DNA of 37,509 nt from Candidatus Sumerlaeota bacterium (GTDB lineage: Bacteria; Sumerlaeota; Sumerlaeia; UBA8349), in assembly GCA_016931035.1 (NCBI GenBank), contig JAFGFN010000129.1:1-37509 (forward strand). Reading direction: 5' to 3'. Shown here one piece after another: positions 32,893-37,509 of this stretch. The position numbers and the translations under genes were made by a program. Every line of letters begins with the position of its first letter. Positions within the stretch are counted from its first letter, which is position 1. Below the pieces are notes generated by a model that searched no databases, had not been told where the DNA came from, and saw only the letters and a program-made list of their open reading frames with translations.

Positions 32893-33987
32893 ATGAGCAC
32901 GACACGCATGCGCAGAATCGCCATTCTGACCGGAGGCGGCGATTGCCCCGGCCTCAACGCCGTGATCCGCGCCGTCGCCAAAACGGCCCAGAACGATCAC
33001 GGACTGGAAGTCGTCGGAATCCGCGACAGCTACTGGGGACTCCTCTGCGAAGACTTCGTCGTTCTCGCCAACCGCGACGTCTCGGGCATTCTCAACCAGG
33101 GCGGAACCATCCTCGGCGCCTCGCGCGTCAACCCCTTCGAGGAAACCCACCGCCTCGGACGTCTCGCCTCTCCCAAGGAAGACTGGGGCTACGTCAAACG
33201 CATCCTGAAACGACACCGGATCGACGCCCTCGTCACCGTCGGCGGCGACGGCACCCAGCGCGTCGCCCACCGCGCCTCGCTCGCCGGGATCCCGATCGTG
33301 GCGATCCCCAAAACCATCGACAACGACATCCGCGAAACCGACGTGACGTTTGGCTTCGATTCCGCCGTCTCGCTCGTCATGCAGTCACTCGACATCCTCC
33401 ACACCACCGCGATGTCGCACCACCGCGCCATGGTCGTCGAAGTCATGGGACGCTCGGTCGGCTGGCTCGCGCTCTACGCGGGCGTCGCCGGCGGAGGCGA
33501 CGTCATCCTCATTCCCGAAATCCCCTACGATCTCGAACTTGTCCACGAGAAAGTCCTCCACCGCAACAGCACCGGTAAACGGTTCAGCATCGTCGTTGTC
33601 GCCGAAGGCGCGCGCGCGCGGGGAGGAGAAGCCACCTTCAGCGGCGACACCGACGCTTCGGGCCGCGCTATCTTCGGAGGAGTAGGGAAACGCCTGGCCG
33701 ACCGCATCGAAGAATCGACCGGCATCGAGTCGCGCGTCACCGTCCTCGGTCACCTCCAACGCGGCGGCCCCCCGACCGCCTACGACCGCCTCCTGGCCAC
33801 CCGCTTCGGCCACCACGCCGTCCACCTTCTCGTCGAGCGCGAGTTCGGCCGAATGGTCGCCCTCAAAGGCGCGCACGTCAAGTCCGTCCCGCTCGAAAAG
33901 GCGACTCGAAAGACCAAGCCCGTCCCGCCCGATCACCCCCTGATCCAGGCCGCCCGCTCCCTCGACACCTGCCTGGGCGACAAGTAG
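32893..33987 (+). CDS. pfkA: 6-phosphofructokinase
   Basis: The protein has 364 aa. It phosphorylates fructose-6-phosphate to the 1,6-bisphosphate. Motifs: ILTGGGDCPGLNAVIRA (11-27), VGGDGTQ (116-122), PKTIDNDIRETDVTFGFD (139-156) with catalytic Asp143, MGRSVGWLALYAG, and the sugar-phosphate region GHLQRGGPP. Gly120 in GGDG corresponds to E. coli Gly104 and suggests ATP as donor; Lys140 in PKTIDND corresponds to Gly124 and is the residue usual in PPi-using enzymes. The combination is typical of group III (mixed) PFKs, so phosphate donor needs assay. It lies 22 nt after the HEAT gene. No clear RBS precedes ATG 32893. Confidence 0.95.
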   Translation: MSTTRMRRIAILTGGGDCPGLNAVIRAVAKTAQNDHGLEVVGIRDSYWGLLCEDFVVLANRDVSGILNQGGTILGASRVNPFEETHRLGRLASPKEDWGYVKRILKRHRIDALVTVGGDGTQRVAHRASLAGIPIVAIPKTIDNDIRETDVTFGFDSAVSLVMQSLDILHTTAMSHHRAMVVEVMGRSVGWLALYAGVAGGGDVILIPEIPYDLELVHEKVLHRNSTGKRFSIVVVAEGARARGGEATFSGDTDASGRAIFGGVGKRLADRIEESTGIESRVTVLGHLQRGGPPTAYDRLLATRFGHHAVHLLVEREFGRMVALKGAHVKSVPLEKATRKTKPVPPDHPLIQAARSLDTCLGDK

Positions 33988-34112
33988 CGCCTCCCGAGTT
34001 CCGCCCGCACCTCCTGCTGTGCGAAAAGGCGCCAAGGTTTGCCCATTCTCAACGTCTTATATTGTGCAGGAGAGGACTCGCTCAGGCGCGAACTCCGCTG
34101 GGCGTAAAACGG

Positions 34113-34147
34113 TTGACAATCACCCACTGGTTATGTGATTTCTACAC
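34113..34147 (+). promoter_or_regulatory. Possible promoter of the large repeat protein
   Basis: A perfect -35-like TTGACA at 34113-34118 lies in a locally AT-rich patch before the gene at 34204. The best -10 candidates downstream (TATGTG, TGATTT or TACACT) are poor or badly spaced. The -35 match and position are seen directly; promoter activity is a guess. Confidence 0.3.
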
Positions 34148-34203
34148 TCAGTTCCACAGCATGAGCCTTCCGGCGTGCTTGCCCGAACGGCAGGGAGGTC
34201 GCG

Positions 34204-37200
34204 ATGCGGTCCCATTCAAAAAGACCCCTCCGAGTCCTGTGGGGCGTCGCACTATTCCTCTGCCTCACAGCCGGCGTCGGTCTGCTGGTTGCGCAGAAAG
34301 ATCGGTCCGCTTCCGAACTCATCCTCGAACCGTCGGCCCGGCAAACCGCGCCCCCAGAAGCCGTTTCGAAAGAGGATGACGATTCCGACAAGCGGGCCCC
34401 TGGGGCCGCCGGGGTGGGTTTCATCCCGACCGGCGGCGAGGCCTCGGCTCCCTCTTCCAGAACGCTCGCCCTGGCGGACGCCCCCACCACCGAAACCTCG
34501 AGCGACGAAGACGAGTCGGCCGAGACCGAGGAGTTCGTGGCGTTTCTCAGGTGGACAACGACCCGGGAACCGGCGCCGAATATCCCTTTCCTGATCTACA
34601 AGGGCGAAAGACCCGAGGGAGACTATCGAGAAGGAGTGAGCGACAAGGAAGGAATGGTCACCGTGCGATACCCGGCGGACTGGAGGTTGGTGTACCCAGC
34701 CGTTCGCAAGCCCAACCTCCGGCTCAAGCCCCGGATCATTCCTCTGCCCGCCGTTGCTTTGTGGAAACTGGATATCCTTCAGGCCTTCTCGGCCCACGGC
34801 CACGTCTACACCCGCGACGAGGAAGGCGAGCCCCAACCCGTCGGCGGCGCCGTCGTCCTCGCGGCCGGCAAAGAACAGTCCGAGAGGACCGTGTCCGAAG
34901 AGGATGGCTCATGGCGCATCGACCAGATCCCCGAGAACCAGGTCTTCCTGGCCGCCTCGCATGGGGGGCTCTGCTCGGGCGGCCCGGAACAAGACGCGTC
35001 GCGCGTCGTTCTGCTTCCTCTCAAAGACAACGGTCCCTACGACCTCTATCTCGACAGGTCCGCCCTCACCCTCATGGGAGCGGTTTTGCGCGCCGAGGAT
35101 CTGGACCCCATCCCCGGTGCCGCGGTGCGCATCGAAGAACTCGCCGCGGAGGCGACGAGCGACGCGGAAGGGCAGTTTCTCATCGAAGGCCTTCCCGAGG
35201 GGGTCTTCACGCTTTCCGCCCAGGCCGAGAGCTATGCCGACGAGGAATTCCGCGTCACCATGACCGAGGGCCAGGACACCACCGCCCTGTTCCACATGAA
35301 GCCGGGGGGCAACATCCACGTGCTCGCTCTCGACCGCGACGGCGCACCCATCGAGCGCGGCCAGCTTTTCTGGGACGCGCCCGGGGTCAAGAACCGAGGG
35401 AACAGCAAGACCGATGCCGAGGGGCGCGTCGACATCGAACGGGTCCCCACCGACGCCACCTACTCTCTTCACGTCTGGAGCAATCCGCACTCCTCCCCCC
35501 GCAAGACCGTTCAGTTCCCACCGGGTCAGACCGACGTGGACGTGACGGTCCGGTTCGACTTCAGCATGGCCGAAGAAGACAAGCCCGAGACGCGCGGCTA
35601 CTTCATGGGAACCGTGACGGACGAAAGAGGAAGCCCGATCGAGGGCGCGACCGTCCAGTTCCGCCAGTCCTGGCGAACGCATTCGGAACTCGTGCCCGGC
35701 ATCCGAGTCAAGACGGACGCCCAAGGGCGTTACAGCCACGATCTCCGCTCGGCCCGATCCGGCATGAACTCCCACTACGACGTCAGCGTCTATGCCGAAA
35801 CCTGGGGAACCCAGTGGAAAGACAGCGGTCCGCCCGGCACCATGGACAAGCCGACCCAACTCGATTTCCAACTGCGGCCCGAGCGAACCGCCCTCGGCAC
35901 GGTCGTCGACCACCAAGGCAATCCCCTGGGAGGAGTCGAGGTGCTTGCCTCGCCGGTGGAAGACCCCGGCTACCGCATCGCGGGCCAACCCCAAGCATTC
36001 ACCCGCGACAACGGCCTGTTCTGGATCCACGCCCTGAACAGCGACACGATCAGCCTTCGGCTGACGAAGACCGGGTGGAAGCCGATCGTGGACCACAGAA
36101 TCCTGACGGACCAGGAGGCCCATATCGTCATGGAACCGTTGACGGGGGCGATCCGCGGCCAGGTGGTCGACTCCCAGACTCAGGAACCCATACCCGATTT
36201 CTCCGTCCGCCTAGGCAGCGACGAGATCCAAAAGTATTTCGACGAGAATGGACGGTTTCGAATCGAGGAGGTGCTCGAGGGTCAGGTTTACCGACTCCGC
36301 ATCGAGACGATCCAATACGAGCCGCTGGAGACAAACGTCACGGCGGGGTCAAGCGAGAGCGACGAGGAAACCGTCTTCGCCATGAGGCGCGAGCAAGACC
36401 TGCAAGGACTTGTGATCGACGCCGCGACCGGCGCTCCCGTCATCGGAGCCCAAGTCGTGAGCGGAACCCCGACCGGCAACATGATCGTGATCCGATGGGA
36501 CCATCTCGATCAGGTGGGCCACTCCCTCCAATCCCCCACCTCCGTGCAGACCGACGCGGAAGGCCGATTCTCCATCTCGGACAGCGGCGGCCAGTCCCTG
36601 ATCTTGGTCCGTTCCGACGAGCACGCTCCGATCGCGATTCCGCCGACGATGAGATCGCAGTACGCGGACCCGGCGAACCCCGACGCTCTGAAGATCCCCG
36701 TCGCCCAAGGCGCCACCCTCACGGGGTCGGTCGTCCTGAACGGCCAGCCTCAAGCGGGTCGGACCTTGAGCCTTCTTTGGTACGATACGGCGCACGGACT
36801 CATGCATCATTTCGGGAGCCGATCCACCGACGAATCGGGCACCGCTTCCTGGAGCCACGTTCCCGCCTGCACCGCGATCGTCAGCACGACTCAGGCCGTT
36901 GGACAGACCACAATCCCGACCTGTCAGAAACCCGTCACGCTCGTCGACGGCGACACGAAACGGGTCGAACTGGGCGAGTATCCCGGTTCGGCAACCCTCT
37001 TCGGGTCGGTTCTCGCGGGCGAAGGCCCCGGGTCCAGCTTCGTTGTGTCGCTTCACCCCGTCGCGGAGTCGGAATGTGGCACCCTGGCCACGTTCACCGA
37101 CGCGCAGGGCGCCTACCGGATTCCGGGCGTCACGCCCGGAACGTACAGCGTCTCCATTCAGTCGTTGCAGAGTGGGAATCGCGAGACGTTTACGGTCATG

Positions 37201-37263
37201 AACGACCCGCTGACCATCCCTGCCGGTGAGATGCAGCACGACATCCACGTACAAGCGCAGTGA
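34204..37263 (+). CDS. Large secreted/anchored protein of carboxypeptidase-regulatory-like repeats
   Basis: The protein has 1019 aa. GGAGGT six bases before ATG 34204 fixes the start. An N-terminal basic stretch and one hydrophobic segment (about 9-29) serve as signal peptide or anchor. The body is a chain of about eight beta-sandwich units of CarboxypepD_reg/Cna-B-like type, each with a GxVxDxxGxPIxGAxV strand and a TDAxGxFxIxxLPxGxYxL strand: for example GAVLRAEDLDPIPGAAVRIE with TSDAEGQFLIEGLPEGVFTL, and GTVTDERGSPIEGATVQFR with KTDAQGRYSHDLRS. No protease motif is present. Likely extracellular adhesive or structural protein. It stands alone after pfkA (216-nt gap). Confidence 0.85.
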   Translation: MRSHSKRPLRVLWGVALFLCLTAGVGLLVAQKDRSASELILEPSARQTAPPEAVSKEDDDSDKRAPGAAGVGFIPTGGEASAPSSRTLALADAPTTETSSDEDESAETEEFVAFLRWTTTREPAPNIPFLIYKGERPEGDYREGVSDKEGMVTVRYPADWRLVYPAVRKPNLRLKPRIIPLPAVALWKLDILQAFSAHGHVYTRDEEGEPQPVGGAVVLAAGKEQSERTVSEEDGSWRIDQIPENQVFLAASHGGLCSGGPEQDASRVVLLPLKDNGPYDLYLDRSALTLMGAVLRAEDLDPIPGAAVRIEELAAEATSDAEGQFLIEGLPEGVFTLSAQAESYADEEFRVTMTEGQDTTALFHMKPGGNIHVLALDRDGAPIERGQLFWDAPGVKNRGNSKTDAEGRVDIERVPTDATYSLHVWSNPHSSPRKTVQFPPGQTDVDVTVRFDFSMAEEDKPETRGYFMGTVTDERGSPIEGATVQFRQSWRTHSELVPGIRVKTDAQGRYSHDLRSARSGMNSHYDVSVYAETWGTQWKDSGPPGTMDKPTQLDFQLRPERTALGTVVDHQGNPLGGVEVLASPVEDPGYRIAGQPQAFTRDNGLFWIHALNSDTISLRLTKTGWKPIVDHRILTDQEAHIVMEPLTGAIRGQVVDSQTQEPIPDFSVRLGSDEIQKYFDENGRFRIEEVLEGQVYRLRIETIQYEPLETNVTAGSSESDEETVFAMRREQDLQGLVIDAATGAPVIGAQVVSGTPTGNMIVIRWDHLDQVGHSLQSPTSVQTDAEGRFSISDSGGQSLILVRSDEHAPIAIPPTMRSQYADPANPDALKIPVAQGATLTGSVVLNGQPQAGRTLSLLWYDTAHGLMHHFGSRSTDESGTASWSHVPACTAIVSTTQAVGQTTIPTCQKPVTLVDGDTKRVELGEYPGSATLFGSVLAGEGPGSSFVVSLHPVAESECGTLATFTDAQGAYRIPGVTPGTYSVSIQSLQSGNRETFTVMNDPLTIPAGEMQHDIHVQAQ

Positions 37264-37364
37264 GACAACAGCCGCCTCGCGTATTGAACCGGAACCGTTA
37301 CCTGGGGCCTTGACCCGCATCCGGGGCTAGGTCCGTGCGAAACGGAGGTTCTTGTCGATCTTAG

Positions 37365-37436
37365 AAATCGGGGACAGTGGAAATCGGGGACAGCGAAATC
37401 GGGGACACGAAATCGGGGACATTAAAATCGGGGACA
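37365..37436. repeat. Five direct copies of AAATCGGGGACA (REP-like array)
   Basis: The 12-mer AAATCGGGGACA occurs exactly at 37365, 37381, 37396, 37410 and 37425, separated by 4, 3, 2 and 3 bases. Just after it, GCGCT and AGCGC flank AACTTA (about 37447-37462), forming a small hairpin. TGTCCCC-type repeats with such hairpins are often found beside REP-associated tyrosine (Y1/RAYT) transposase genes, so one may start just beyond the window. Repeat units are seen directly; the transposase link is inference. Confidence 0.85.
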
Positions 37437-37509
37437 GGATAGAATGGCGCTAACTTAAGCGCTTCCCACGAGTCCTAAGTCTGAGAATGTAAGCCTTCTA
37501 TGCAGAACA

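Noticed and set aside
34551-37229. 892-residue plus-strand frame inside the large repeat protein gene
   Set aside because: Extremely Arg/Pro-rich with no domain pattern, while the other frame shows regular beta-sandwich repeats, signal peptide and RBS.
37365-37436. CRISPR array
   Set aside because: The repeat unit is only 12 bp and spacers are 2-4 bp, far too short; no cas genes are present.

Overview
The window is a 37.5 kb piece of a high-GC (mostly about 65-70% by eye) Gram-negative-type bacterial chromosome. Two secreted proteins with an N-terminal YQGRLTD motif and GVYGYS-like repeats, a secreted GQPDA-motif protein and an undescribed Cys-rich mini-protein are the kind of genes seen in uncultivated Planctomycetota/Sumerlaeota/Hydrogenedentota-like lineages. 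That placement is an inference and is weak.

Layout. (1) 1-2195: the last codons of a gene, a non-coding stretch with a 10-bp hairpin, and a large membrane protein. (2) 2238-2323: a perfect 29-bp inverted repeat between convergent genes. (3) 15706 down to 2460, minus strand: a tightly packed polysaccharide unit of two secreted proteins, eight glycosyltransferases (five GT2-like, three GT4-like), a Wzx-type flippase and a GT-C/PMT-like membrane protein. Most neighbours overlap by 1-56 nt. (4) 16049-18013, divergent: an O-antigen ligase/polymerase-type membrane protein with C-terminal TPRs, then a second YQGRLTD protein, which converges with a membrane protein gene. (5) 21285-22428: murB preceded by tRNA-Ser(GGA). 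(6) 22692-25375: a double-GT4 fusion protein and a Cys-rich mini-protein. (7) 25486-26484: a GNAT acetyltransferase. (8) 26485-29828: a defence-like cassette. It holds a Fic protein, a GHL-ATPase fused to a PD-(D/E)XK nuclease domain of Shedu/DUF4263 type, and a frameshifted, truncated remnant of a DUF1156 DNA methylase. (9) 29856-31004: dGTPase, with an intrinsic terminator in its leader. (10) 31266-33987: a tail-anchored HEAT-repeat protein with a 6-phosphofructokinase. (11) 34204-37263: a 1019-aa secreted protein made of carboxypeptidase-regulatory-like repeats. (12) 37365-37436: five copies of a 12-bp REP-like repeat at the window end.

Functionally, regions 1-4 and 6 build and export a cell-surface glycan: glycosyltransferases assemble a lipid-linked repeat, the flippase moves it across the membrane and the ligase/polymerase acts outside. 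No sugar-nucleotide synthesis genes and no initiating phosphoglycosyltransferase are visible, so those steps must be encoded elsewhere. The most novel part is the Fic / GHL-ATPase-nuclease / DUF1156-remnant cassette at 26.5-29.8 kb. It looks like the surviving half of a horizontally acquired anti-phage operon, and its ATPase-nuclease gene is lower in GC than its neighbours.
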